The translations under genes were made by a program, and so were the position numbers. From Neomesorhizobium albiziae (GTDB lineage Bacteria; Pseudomonadota; Alphaproteobacteria; Rhizobiales; Rhizobiaceae): 64,000 nt of DNA. The stretch lies in contig NZ_FOSL01000003.1 of assembly GCF_900114255.1 (NCBI RefSeq), forward strand, positions 193,501-257,500, written 5' to 3'. The notes under the pieces are model-generated. The model saw nothing but the letters and a program-made list of their open reading frames with translations, was not told the DNA's origin and did no database searches. Shown one piece after another: positions 25,309 through 33,407 of this stretch (position 1 is its first letter; every line of letters begins with the position of its first letter).

Positions 25309-27507
25309 TCAGTTCACCGCTTCGATGTTGCCGAGCTTGAGGAACAGCGTTTCGCCGGAGGAATCGTCGACGCCGTCATTGTCGGTGACGACGAAGGCGT
25401 TGCCGTCCTTGTCGATGGTGAAGCCCTCGACCTTGTCGACGACATAGCCGTTGGTGGCGCTTTTCAGATCGGGGATCAGGTCGCGCACAAGCGTCTTCTC
25501 GACCACCGGCAGCTCGCCGCCGAGCTTGGCCGGCTTGAAGCCGTCGAGCGGCACCGAATAGAGGCGCTTCACCTTGGCGAGGTCGCCGACGAGATTGTCG
25601 CGCTCTATGACGTAGAGCTTGCCGTTGTGGGCGGTGATTTCCGAAAGCCCCATCCAGCCGCCTTCCGACGGCGCTTCGAGCGGGTAACGCACCGCCGACC
25701 ACTCCTTGGCCTTCGGCTTGTAGGCGACGAGCTTGACCTGGCCCTTGGCGTCGTCGGCCCATTCGCGTTGCACGGCCATGACCAGCATCTGGTCGTCGCC
25801 TTCGCCAACGGTCGTGATGCCTTCCAGTCCGAAACGGGTCTGATGGGCGAGCAGGTCCATCGGGAAGCCGATCTCTTGGCTGATCTCGCCCTTGTCGTTC
25901 ACGTGCAGGATGGCATGCGGAACGAGCTTTGCCGGGTCGCCCTCATTGGCAAGCCAGAAACCGCCCTCGCCGTCTGCAACCAACCCTTCGATGTCGAGCT
26001 TCTGCGCCGGGTTGCCGTCGCGTGTCACGACGGTCTTGCCGGTGATCACAGCCGGCGTCTGCGTCGCGTCGACGGCAAAGATCGCCGGCGCATTGGCATA
26101 GACAGAATCGGAAGCCGCGAAGAGTTTTCCGGCCGCGTCGCCGGCGGCCAGCGCCGAAAGCGCGCCCCAGCCGAGCGGCGTGCCCTCATCCGTCAGCTTG
26201 GCGGTGATCATCGGATAGGTGGCCGGCCCCTCGGCGCGCTCGAAGACCATGACATGCGAGCGGGCGAGGCCGTCCTCGACCAGATCGGTCTCGTTGGCGG
26301 TGACCAGAAGGTTGCGCGACGGGATGGCGACCAGCCCTTCCGGCCCGATGCCGGACGGCAGCAGCTGCAGGAACTGCGGTTCGCCGCCGGTGTCCTTGTA
26401 GACGCCGACCACCGAGCCGCGCTCCGAAGCGACGAAGAGCAACTTGTCTTCGCCTAAGGTGCCGGTCTCGATGCCTTCCGGCTCGATGCCCTTCTTGTTG
26501 CGCGCCTCCGGATAGTGGCCGGCGTTGGCGACCTGATATTCGAAGGACGGGCCGGATTCGTAGGCCACTTCGCCGGTCTTCCTGAAGATGGTGAAGCCGC
26601 GAGAGCCGCCCTTGTAGTCGCCTTCGTTGGCAACCACGAGGCGGTCGTTGTCGAGCCACTTCACCGCGTCGGGTTCGCGCAGCACGTTCTCCTGCTTGCC
26701 GGTGAACCTCAAGGCGCCGTCCTTCTTGGTGTCGACGTTTTCGAGCGTCACCGAGCCGGCGGAGAAATGTGCGGTCACCTTGGCGGTCGCCGCATCGACA
26801 ATGGCGATGTGGTTGTTTTCCTGCAGCGTCACGGCGATCTCGCCGGCATCGTTGAAGGCAACGAATTCCGGTTCGGCGTCTTCCGGAGCGATTTCGGACA
26901 GGCCGGTGAGTTCGACGGTCTTGATGGTGGCGCAATCGGGCACGCCGGCGGCAAGCGACAGGATTTTCAGGTTGCCGGATGGCATTTGCGGGATCTTGCC
27001 CTCGTCGACTTCCTCATCGCGCTCGTTCTCGATGGCGACGGCAAGGAACTTGCCGTCCTTCGAAAGCGCCACGGAATCGGGCTGGCCGCCGAGATCGCAG
27101 GCAGCCTCGATCGCCTTCGATGCGAGGTCGATGACGGTCAGGTTGCCCGACGGTTCGGCCTTGCTCTTGGACGTATTGACGCCGGCCAGCACCTTGCCGC
27201 CGGCGATGGTGACCGAGGTCGGCTCGCCGTCGATCTTGACGATGCCGCCGGCCTTGGGCGCCCGAGCGTCGGTGATGTCGATGAAGCCGACCGCACCCAG
27301 CGGGCTGTCGGAATAGACCAGCGTGTTGCCGTCTTCGCTCGCCGTGATGATTTCCGACGAGGTCGGCTTCGACGTGTCGGCATCGGCGGGCAGGTTGTTG
27401 GCGACGGGGAAGCTGGCGACACGGTTGAACATCATGTCGGCATGGGCCGGCAGCGCGACGGACGCGGTCAACACCGCGGTCAGCGCGAAAAGGCGCGAAT
27501 TCAGCAT
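25309..27507 (-). CDS. Exported phytase-like esterase/beta-propeller protein
   Basis: This 732-residue protein has a signal peptide (cleavage after PAHA). The N-terminal half looks like a beta-propeller with repeated blades such as GNTLVYSDSPLGAVGFIDI and NLTVIDLASKAIE. The C-terminal half resembles the 'esterase-like activity of phytase' family (DIEGLVADGEGGFWLANEGD, RFGLEGITTVGEG, DKVEGFTIDKDGNAFVVTDN). Such proteins act in the periplasm or outside the cell on phosphoesters; activity is not proven. A PHO box 72 bp upstream supports a phosphate-starvation role. Confidence 0.85.
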   Translation of the reverse strand: MLNSRLFALTAVLTASVALPAHADMMFNRVASFPVANNLPADADTSKPTSSEIITASEDGNTLVYSDSPLGAVGFIDITDARAPKAGGIVKIDGEPTSVTIAGGKVLAGVNTSKSKAEPSGNLTVIDLASKAIEAACDLGGQPDSVALSKDGKFLAVAIENERDEEVDEGKIPQMPSGNLKILSLAAGVPDCATIKTVELTGLSEIAPEDAEPEFVAFNDAGEIAVTLQENNHIAIVDAATAKVTAHFSAGSVTLENVDTKKDGALRFTGKQENVLREPDAVKWLDNDRLVVANEGDYKGGSRGFTIFRKTGEVAYESGPSFEYQVANAGHYPEARNKKGIEPEGIETGTLGEDKLLFVASERGSVVGVYKDTGGEPQFLQLLPSGIGPEGLVAIPSRNLLVTANETDLVEDGLARSHVMVFERAEGPATYPMITAKLTDEGTPLGWGALSALAAGDAAGKLFAASDSVYANAPAIFAVDATQTPAVITGKTVVTRDGNPAQKLDIEGLVADGEGGFWLANEGDPAKLVPHAILHVNDKGEISQEIGFPMDLLAHQTRFGLEGITTVGEGDDQMLVMAVQREWADDAKGQVKLVAYKPKAKEWSAVRYPLEAPSEGGWMGLSEITAHNGKLYVIERDNLVGDLAKVKRLYSVPLDGFKPAKLGGELPVVEKTLVRDLIPDLKSATNGYVVDKVEGFTIDKDGNAFVVTDNDGVDDSSGETLFLKLGNIEAVN

Positions 27508-27578
27508 GGCAGAACCTCTCCTCAGATTTGGGGCGGTCCTGCTTTGCGGCGTTCAGATTTCAGGCCGATGACGGATAC

Positions 27579-27596
27579 GCGACAGTTTGGTGACAG
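27579..27596 (-). promoter_or_regulatory. PHO box upstream of the phytase-like gene
   Basis: On the minus strand the sequence CTGTCACCAAACTGTCGC has two CTGTC-type heptamers separated by 4 bp, the spacing of the PhoB-binding PHO box. It matches the consensus CTGTCAT-N4-CTGTCAT at 12 of 14 half-site positions. It lies 72 bp upstream of the start codon at 27507. Confidence 0.65.
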
Positions 27597-27624
27597 GCAA
27601 AACTTTCGTCGAAACCAAAGATTC

Positions 27625-27653
27625 TTGCCCCGACGGGCGAACAACGCTATATA
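27625..27653 (+). promoter_or_regulatory. Probable trcR promoter
   Basis: TTGCCC (27625-27630) and TATATA (27648-27653) are 17 bp apart, a plausible housekeeping promoter that leaves a leader of about 70 bases before trcR. Confidence 0.5.
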
Positions 27654-27729
27654 CGCCCCAATTCCCAATTTCGGTGGTTCTATCCACCGCCCGCGCAAGG
27701 GACGCGGGCGAACGAGAGGATTTTATCTG

Positions 27730-28422
27730 ATGGCCAATACGCTGCTGATGCCCAAGGCGACCGCCGTCTGGCTGGTCGACAACACCGCGCTGACTTTCGA
27801 GCAGATCGCGCAGTTCTGCACACTGCATCCGCTCGAGGTGAAGGCGATCGCCGACGGCGAGTCCGCGCAGGGCATCAAGGGCATGGATCCGGTCATCACC
27901 GGCCAGTTGACCCGCGAGGAAATCGCCCGGGCCGAGAAGGACCCGAACCATCGCCTGAAGCTTTCGGACCCCAAGGTGCGGGTGCCGGAATCCAAGCGCA
28001 AGGGTCCGCGCTACACGCCGCTGTCGAAGCGCCAGGACCGCCCCAACGCCATTTTGTGGCTGGTGCGCAACCACCCCGAACTGAAGGACGCGCAGATTTC
28101 CCGCCTCGTCGGCACCACCAAGTCGACGATCGAGCAGATCCGCGAACGCAAGCACTGGAATTCGGCCAACCTGGCGCCGATGGACCCGGTGACGCTCGGC
28201 CTCTGCTCGCAGATCGACCTCGATCTCGAAGTGCAGCGCGCCTCGCGCGGCCGCGAGCCGGTTGCCCCGGTCGGCGATACCTTGCTGCCGGCCTCGCTGA
28301 CCGAGCGGCTGACGCCCGAGGCCGAGAAGCCGCGCGACGAGGACAAGGAACTCGACGCCAACGCGGTGTTCGCCAAGCTCTCCTCGCTCAAGGCGAAGGA
28401 TCCGGAACCGGACGACGAATAA
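27730..28422 (+). CDS. trcR: Cell cycle transcriptional regulator TrcR (DUF1013)
   Basis: This 230-residue protein matches the DUF1013/TrcR family along its length: LLMPKATAVWLVDNTALTFE at the start, QIAQFCTLHPLEVKAIADGE, PDRP-type linker text, AILWLVRNHPELKDAQISRL and VGTTKSTIEQIRERKHWN. TrcR is an alphaproteobacterial DNA-binding protein associated with cell-cycle control and RNA polymerase. GAGGA precedes ATG 27730, and a terminator follows. Confidence 0.93.
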   Translation: MANTLLMPKATAVWLVDNTALTFEQIAQFCTLHPLEVKAIADGESAQGIKGMDPVITGQLTREEIARAEKDPNHRLKLSDPKVRVPESKRKGPRYTPLSKRQDRPNAILWLVRNHPELKDAQISRLVGTTKSTIEQIRERKHWNSANLAPMDPVTLGLCSQIDLDLEVQRASRGREPVAPVGDTLLPASLTERLTPEAEKPRDEDKELDANAVFAKLSSLKAKDPEPDDE

Positions 28423-28451
28423 ACCTGCTGATTTCTCGACGATTCTACGAA

Positions 28452-28477
28452 AGGCCCTGCTCTGGCGGGGCCTTTTT
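28452..28477 (+). terminator. Rho-independent terminator after trcR
   Basis: AGGCCC-TGCTCTGGC-GGGGCCT forms a stem with a short loop, followed by a run of five T, 30 bp downstream of the trcR stop. Confidence 0.75.
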
Positions 28478-28570
28478 GCGTTGCGCCTCGCCAGGCCGGG
28501 GCGCAGACTGCCCGTCCCTACAGTGGCGTCGCCATCCTGGGCGACGGACAATGGAGAAAGGAGTTCTGCC

Positions 28571-29260
28571 ATGCCGAGCAAACCCACCATCCTCCTGGTC
28601 CACGGTTTCTGGGGCGGCGCCGCACATTGGGGCAAGGTGATCGTCGCGCTGTCGCGAAAAGGCTATCAATCCATTTGTGCCGTCGAAAATCCGCTCACCT
28701 CGCTTGCCGATGACGCCGGGCGCACCCGCAAGATGGTCGCGCAGCAGCAAGGGCCGGTACTGCTGGTCGGGCATTCCTATGGCGGGGCGGTGATCACCGA
28801 GGCCGGCGACATGCCGAATGTCGTCGGGCTGGTCTATATCGCCGCCTTCGCGCCGGACGCAGGCGAAAGCCCCGGCGGCATCACCGCAAAAAACCCGCCG
28901 GTGGCGGTGCCGAACCTGGCGCCCGACAGCGACGGATACCTCTGGATCAAACCGGACAAGTTCCACGAGAGCTTCTGCCAGGACCTGACCGCCGACGAGG
29001 CGCTGGTCATGGCCGTTACCCAGAAGGCGCCGGTCGCCAGCACCTTCGAGAATACGATCACCGCGCCGGCCTGGAAGAAGAAGCCTTCATGGTATCAGAT
29101 CTCCAGCGAGGACAGGATGATCGCCCCGGCAAACCAGGAATGGATGTCCGGCCGCCTCGGCGCCAGGAGGGTCATCACGCTGAAGGCCAGCCATGCTTCG
29201 CTTGCGTCGATGCCGGACGAAGTGACCGCCTTGATCGACGAAGCGGCGTCCGCCGCCTGA
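28571..29260 (+). CDS. Alpha/beta hydrolase (short, EstC-like)
   Basis: This 229-residue cytoplasmic protein starts ILLVHGFWGGAAHW (oxyanion hole) and has the nucleophile elbow LLVGHSYGGAVI (about Ser76), EDRMIAP for the acid and KASHASLAS for the catalytic histidine near the end. It is the compact fold of EstC/salicylate-esterase-like hydrolases. The substrate is unknown. AAGGAG lies 7 bp before ATG 28571. It converges with the TetR gene 18 bp away. Confidence 0.87.
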   Translation: MPSKPTILLVHGFWGGAAHWGKVIVALSRKGYQSICAVENPLTSLADDAGRTRKMVAQQQGPVLLVGHSYGGAVITEAGDMPNVVGLVYIAAFAPDAGESPGGITAKNPPVAVPNLAPDSDGYLWIKPDKFHESFCQDLTADEALVMAVTQKAPVASTFENTITAPAWKKKPSWYQISSEDRMIAPANQEWMSGRLGARRVITLKASHASLASMPDEVTALIDEAASAA

Positions 29261-29278
29261 CCGGGGTCCTGCCGGCGC

Positions 29279-29923
29279 TCATACCGGCAGGAGTTCGCGA
29301 AGCACCATCTGCTTGTAGGTTTCAACGAGGCGATCGCCCTCCTCGCGGCCGACCGAGATGGCAAGCCGCATCGCCGCTTCGCCGAGCGACATGACCAGAA
29401 AGGCGGTGCGGTCGATCTCGCCTGGGTCGGCCTGCGGCCGCACCCGTTTCAGTGCGCGCCCCAGGATTTCGCCGTTGATGCGCCCGTAGACCAGGTCGAT
29501 ATCGCGCAACTGCTTGTCGGCCTGGGTGCCCGACCAGATGTCGCGCATCACCGGTTCGGCCAGGAACAGCTGATAGTAGGTGTCGATCAGCCCGCCGAAG
29601 GCGACACGCAAGCCTTGCGCATCCCGGACATTCGCAAGTTCGCCCTCGATGCACTCGCGGCCCAGCGTGTTGTAGCGGTCGGCAAGCGTGCGGATGATCG
29701 AGCCCTTGTCGGGAAAATACTGGTAGAGCGAGCCGATCGATACGCTCGCTCGCTCGGCGACTTCGCCCATGCGCATGGCGTCGCTGCCTTGCTCTGCGAT
29801 CACCTCCGACGCGGCGGCAAGCATGCGCTCGACGCGCTCGCGGCTGCGTTTCTGGCTGGGCGCCCGGCGCAATGCAGCCAGGTCGCTCTCCGCCGTGACC
29901 ATATCCGTCTCTTCCGCCGCCAT
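29279..29923 (-). CDS. TetR family regulator
   Basis: This 214-residue protein has an N-terminal TetR helix-turn-helix (RVERMLAAASEVIAEQGSDA, then MGEVAERASVSIGSLYQYFP and DKGSIIRTLADRY), with a ligand domain behind it. Starts at 29923 or 29902 are plausible. An upstream GTG at 29974 lies inside the palindromic operator and is rejected. It is divergent from the NmrA-like gene and is the obvious regulator of that pair and of itself. Confidence 0.88.
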   Translation of the reverse strand: MAAEETDMVTAESDLAALRRAPSQKRSRERVERMLAAASEVIAEQGSDAMRMGEVAERASVSIGSLYQYFPDKGSIIRTLADRYNTLGRECIEGELANVRDAQGLRVAFGGLIDTYYQLFLAEPVMRDIWSGTQADKQLRDIDLVYGRINGEILGRALKRVRPQADPGEIDRTAFLVMSLGEAAMRLAISVGREEGDRLVETYKQMVLRELLPV

Positions 29924-29956
29924 GTGCCGAACCTGCGATTCCTGCTTGACAGTGAT

Positions 29957-30002
29957 AATATGAGGATTTATCACATTTGCAAATGTGAGGATTACTCATA
30001 TT
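29957..30002. promoter_or_regulatory. Extended palindromic operator between TetR and NmrA-like genes
   Basis: A perfect 16-bp palindrome, CACATTTGCAAATGTG (29972-29987), is flanked symmetrically, 7 bp away on each side, by AATATGAG (29957-29964) and CTCATATT (29995-30002). All four arms share one centre. This suits two TetR dimers, or one dimer plus accessory contacts. Confidence 0.7.
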
Positions 30003-30022
30003 TTGTGAAACGGAGCAGAACC

Positions 30023-30861
30023 ATGAGCACGCCCATTGAACATTCCAGGCCGATCCTGATCGTCGGCGGCACCGGCAAGACCGGGCGGCGCTTGGCCGAA
30101 AGGCTCGCGGCGAAAGAAATCCTCGTGCGCATCGGCTCGCGCTCCGCCGTCCCATCATTCGACTGGGAAGACCGGTCAACTTGGTCGGATGCGCTCGATG
30201 GCGTCGGCGCCGCCTACATCACCTATTATCCGGACCTCGCGGTGCCGGGCGCCGCGGAATCCGTGGAAGCTTTGGTGAAGCTCGCGCTTTCAAAGGGCGT
30301 GCGCCGGCTGGTGCTTTTGTCGGGTCGCGGCGAACCGGAAGCCCAGCGCTGCGAACGCATGCTGATGGAATCCGGAGCCTACTGGACGATCCTGCGCTGC
30401 AGCTGGTTTTCGCAGAATTTCAGCGAAAACTATCTCGCCGATTCGATAATCGCCGGAGAAGTCATCCTGCCGGCGGGCGATGTCGGAGAGCCCTTCGTCG
30501 ACGCAGACGACATTGCCGACGCAGCCGTTGCCGCGCTGACCGAGGAGGGCCATGTCGGCCAGCTCTATGAACTGACCGGACCGCGGCTGTTGACGTTCGA
30601 GCAAGCGGTCGGCGAGATTGCCGCCGCGACCGGTCGCGACATCGCCTACCGCGGGTCTCGTATGAAGACTTTGAAGCGGGCCTGGCAGGGGCGAACGTGC
30701 CGGGAGAATTCGTCTGGCTGCTGAGGGAACTCTTTACCGTGGTCCTCGACGGCCGCAACGAACACCTGACAGACGGCGTCCAGCGCGCGCTCGGCCGCGC
30801 GCCGAAGGATTTTGCCGACTACACACGCGAAACCGCCGCAACCGGCATCTGGAGCAACTGA
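30023..30861 (+). pseudogene. NmrA-like NAD(P)-binding reductase, frameshifted near its C-terminus
   Basis: The frame from ATG 30023 encodes an atypical SDR: ILIVGGTGKTGRRLAERLAA (Rossmann motif), GVRRLVLLSGRG and WFSQNFSENYL. After about residue 210 (DIAYR) it runs into a nonsense tail ending at 30724. Shifting by one base near 30653-30655 restores VSYEDFEAGLAGANVPGEFV and a further 49 plausible residues up to the stop at 30861, 1 bp before the DUF1772 gene. A one-base loss within the GGG run is the simplest explanation. NmrA-like proteins sense or use NADPH. Confidence 0.75.
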
Positions 30862-30862
30862 C

Positions 30863-31342
30863 ATGAGCGAACGTCTTTTCACTGCCCTGACCGTCGTTTC
30901 GGCGCTGGGCACGGGTCTTGTCGGCGGCGTGTTCTTCGCCTTTTCCAATTTCGTCATGGCCGGGCTGGCACGCGTGCCCGCACCAAGCGGCATCGCCGCG
31001 ATGAATTCGATCAACGTCACCGTCATCAACCCGCTGTTCATGACCGCGCTGTTCGGAACGGGCTTGCTGTGCCTGGCGGTCGGCGTCTACGCACTGTTCA
31101 ACTGGAGCATGGACGGTGCGCTGCTGCTTCTCGGCGGCGCCATCCTCTATTTTGTCGGCAACGTGGTCGTGACGATGCTCTTCAACGTGCCGCTGAACAA
31201 TGCGCTGGCCGCCGTCGACCCGGCCAGCACCGAGGGCGCGGCCGTCTGGTCGCGTTATCTCTCGGAATGGGTGACGTGGAACACTGTGCGCACGGTTACC
31301 GCGCTCGCCGCTTCGGCGGCCTTCATCGCCGCGCTGCTCTGA
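30863..31342 (+). CDS. DUF1772 membrane protein (anthrone oxygenase-like)
   Basis: This 159-residue protein has four hydrophobic segments (about 8-28, 50-75, 80-105, 138-157) and the DUF1772 signature GVFFAFSNFVM, MNSINVTVINPLFM and MLFNVPLNNAL. Members include anthrone oxygenase-like proteins, but most are uncharacterised. It begins 1 bp after the restored stop of the NmrA-like gene, so the two belong to one operon under the TetR operator. Confidence 0.85.
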   Translation: MSERLFTALTVVSALGTGLVGGVFFAFSNFVMAGLARVPAPSGIAAMNSINVTVINPLFMTALFGTGLLCLAVGVYALFNWSMDGALLLLGGAILYFVGNVVVTMLFNVPLNNALAAVDPASTEGAAVWSRYLSEWVTWNTVRTVTALAASAAFIAALL

Positions 31343-31356
31343 ATGCAAGAAAGTGG

Positions 31357-32088
31357 TCAGGAAGCCGACGACGTCGGGAACGCCCGCGCCGTCGTCGATC
31401 CCATGGTCTCGTTCATTTCGGCGCGCCGGTAGAAATCGGCAAGCTGCTTGCCACGTTCCGGCTTGAAATTGCGGCCCGCGGAGGTGACGGAGGCGATGCG
31501 GTCGATGCGGAAGGCGCGGAAATCGTCGCGCAATTCGCACCAGGCGATCAGCGTCCACACCCTGCCCCAGAACCACAGGCCAAGCGGGCGGGCGTCGCGC
31601 ATCGAACTGCGCCCGGCCTCGTCGCGATAGTCGAGTGTGAGTACGCCGCGCTTCTCGATGGCGCGCTCGATGAGATCGATCGCCTCGCGGTCGGCGTTGC
31701 TGACCACATACATGGGCGCGTGGATCTCGGTGCGGGCGATGCGGTCCTTCTCCGAATCCGGCAGCACCGCGCCGATCTTGACAAGCGCCTCGTCGGCGGC
31801 ACGCGCCATCGCGGCGCCCCCGAAGGCGCGCACCATGCGCGCGCCGGCGACCAGCGCCACGATCTCGTCACGCGTGAACATGAGCGGCGGAAGGTCGAAG
31901 CCTTCCCTCATCATGTAGCCGACGCCAGCCTCTCCATCGATCGGCACGCCTGTCGACTGCAGATCGGCGATGTCTCGATAGATGGTGCGCTCGGAAACCT
32001 CGAGCCACGCGCCAAGCTTGTGCGCCGTGACGAGACGTCCGCCACGCAGATGCTGGACGATCTGGAACAATCTGTCGGCGCGCCTCAT
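31357..32088 (-). CDS. WYL-domain transcriptional regulator (YafY-type)
   Basis: This 243-residue protein has an N-terminal winged helix-turn-helix (MRRADRLFQIVQHLRGGRLV, then LEVSERTIYRDIADLQSTGV) and a C-terminal WYL domain (VLTLDYRDEAG, RPLGLWFWGRVWTLIAWCEL and FRAFRIDRI). WYL domains sense ligands, often nucleic acid pieces or small molecules. ATG 32088 is supported by position. An inverted repeat at 32153-32176, 65 bp upstream, is the likely operator. Confidence 0.9.
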   Translation of the reverse strand: MRRADRLFQIVQHLRGGRLVTAHKLGAWLEVSERTIYRDIADLQSTGVPIDGEAGVGYMMREGFDLPPLMFTRDEIVALVAGARMVRAFGGAAMARAADEALVKIGAVLPDSEKDRIARTEIHAPMYVVSNADREAIDLIERAIEKRGVLTLDYRDEAGRSSMRDARPLGLWFWGRVWTLIAWCELRDDFRAFRIDRIASVTSAGRNFKPERGKQLADFYRRAEMNETMGSTTARAFPTSSAS

Positions 32089-32152
32089 CGATCGACTTCT
32101 CTTCTTTCGCAATGGCAGCCGGCGCCACCACTGCAATTATCATACAACAGGC

Positions 32153-32176
32153 CTCCTGACACCATTCTGTCAGGAG
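32153..32176. promoter_or_regulatory. WYL-regulator operator, site 1
   Basis: The perfect inverted repeat CTCCTGACA-N6-TGTCAGGAG lies 65 bp upstream of the WYL regulator start. The same half-sites with the same spacing recur at 33269-33292. No convincing gene starts on the plus strand beside it (an ATG at 32182 opens a frame with no recognisable content). Confidence 0.75.
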
Positions 32177-32337
32177 TGTGTCATGAGCGGTCAGCAGCGT
32201 GGCGGCGATCGTCGGCGAGAGCCGCGAACGGCGCCGTGTTTCAAACTTCAACATGATAGCCTGATTTTTCTTCGCCGTTATGATGGCAGCTGGGTAAGGG
32301 CGCTGTTGAGCGGCGGCAAACCGGGGGGCGCGGCCAG

Positions 32338-32544
32338 CTACGCTGCCTGCCGCACCACCCTTTCGAATGTCGTCCTCAAGTCGTCGGCCGTGTGGCAGCC
32401 GACCTTGTGGAGATGCAGCAGGAGACCGGCTGTATCTTCGCTCGCGCGACTTTGGACCTTTATGCCGGCGGCAAGGCAAATATCGTGCAGAACCAGATTG
32501 AGGACTGCCAATTGCTCGGGGTCGGAAATATCTTCAAATGACAT
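32338..32544 (-). CDS. Hypothetical small protein
   Basis: This 68-residue protein (MSFEDISDPEQLAVLNLVLH, then DICLAAGI and a basic C-terminus ending VRQAA) is not assigned to a family. AAGGA lies about 8 bp before ATG 32544, and the amino-acid composition is normal, which supports a real gene. The upstream in-frame extension lacks a Shine-Dalgarno sequence. It lies between the two identical WYL-type operators. Confidence 0.55.
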   Translation of the reverse strand: MSFEDISDPEQLAVLNLVLHDICLAAGIKVQSRASEDTAGLLLHLHKVGCHTADDLRTTFERVVRQAA

Positions 32545-32865
32545 TGTCTTATTCCTTTGTGCGTCCTGCAGGAGATCCTCGGCATCCTGCGATGTTAGGC
32601 GGACAGGGAGATACGGACCGCTTTTAGTTGATGATGTCCGGATCGAGAGAAGGCTCGAACGGAACGGCGTTGGCTGGTTGAATTGACCAGCTGTCGTCCG
32701 GGACGCGCCTTTCATGCACTGCTAATGTAACCGCATGACGTTGCGGAAGCACCTGAATGTTGCTGCCGCGAGGTGATAGCTGAAATGCAGTGAAACACGC
32801 GTGAATCCTTGCCAGCCTGATTTCCCGCCCTTCAGCTGTACTCGTGCCGCCTGGCGCCCTAGAAC
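32545..32865. other. Gap without a supported gene
   Basis: A minus-strand open frame ends at 32624 (closing residues PSLDPDIIN), but it has no start with a Shine-Dalgarno sequence and its 5' part is made of the adjacent repeat element. I see no other gene or clear site here. The stretch could hold the decayed remnant of a gene. Confidence 0.4.
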
Positions 32866-33025
32866 GGAATGAGTTCAAGTTGAACCGGCATTCCGCTCTA
32901 GCTGTTTGTTTTAGCCGCATTTGTGCGACGCCAGGTGATTCCACCTGGCTGCAAAATGCTCTAGCTGTTTGTTTTAGCCGCATTTGTGCGACGCCAAGTG
33001 ATTCCACCTGGCTGCAAAATGCTCT
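32866..33025. repeat. Mosaic hairpin element (GANTC-loop family), two tandem copies
   Basis: Hairpin one (AACGGAATG ... CATTCCG-like arms) is followed by two 63-bp direct copies (32895-32957 and 32958-33020) of the linker and hairpin two. The stems are GCCAGGTG-ATTC-CACCTGGC in the first copy and GCCAAGTG-ATTC-CACCTGGC in the second. Further copies lie at 18309, 45142 and 57023. Confidence 0.85.
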
Positions 33026-33050
33026 GGCGGCCATGCTCGCCACGATTGTT

Positions 33051-33227
33051 TCAGCCGGCGCGGCGGGCGCGGCGCTCCGGATAGTTGTCCGGCCATCCGA
33101 TGTCCTTGCGGATGCTCTCCGGAAGCGTGTTGAGCATCCGTTCGGTGCGGATTTCGTCGCGCATCGCGCGGAACGATGCTGCATACCGACCGACTGCCCT
33201 GAAGATCGAGGGGGTGAAAGTTTCCAT
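33051..33227 (-). CDS. Small DUF1127-like protein
   Basis: This 58-residue protein (METFTPSIFRAVGRYAASFR, then TERMLNTLPESIRKDIGWPD and a basic RRARRAG end) has the L-x-x-LPxxIRKDIGWP motif of rhizobial DUF1127-like proteins. AAGGAG lies 9 bp before ATG 33227. Its promoter region carries the same operator as the WYL regulator, so it is a probable target of that regulator. Confidence 0.75.
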   Translation of the reverse strand: METFTPSIFRAVGRYAASFRAMRDEIRTERMLNTLPESIRKDIGWPDNYPERRARRAG

Positions 33228-33268
33228 GACAGTGGCTCCTTGTTTGACGGGAACACTATCGCACACCC

Positions 33269-33292
33269 CTCCTGACAGCAGTCTGTCAGGAG
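33269..33292. promoter_or_regulatory. WYL-regulator operator, site 2
   Basis: CTCCTGACA-N6-TGTCAGGAG, identical in both half-sites and spacing to 32153-32176, lies 42 bp upstream of the DUF1127-like start. The spacers differ (CCATTC versus GCAGTC). Confidence 0.75.
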
Positions 33293-33407
33293 CTATCAGG
33301 ATTAACGTTCCAGGTTTGTTCTATGCTCTGCGGCGCAGCGGTTTGGCAAAAATCTTCCCAGATTTTCCGTCCTCGCGAAACTTGAATCCCGTTTGAATCG
33401 CGCCGGG

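Noticed and set aside
29924-29974. Longer TetR protein starting at GTG 29974
   Set aside because: The start lies inside the palindromic operator and has no Shine-Dalgarno sequence; later ATGs are better placed.
32624-32865. Minus-strand open frame ending DPDIIN
   Set aside because: It lacks a Shine-Dalgarno-supported start, and its 5' part is translated repeat element. It may be a gene remnant but cannot be called.
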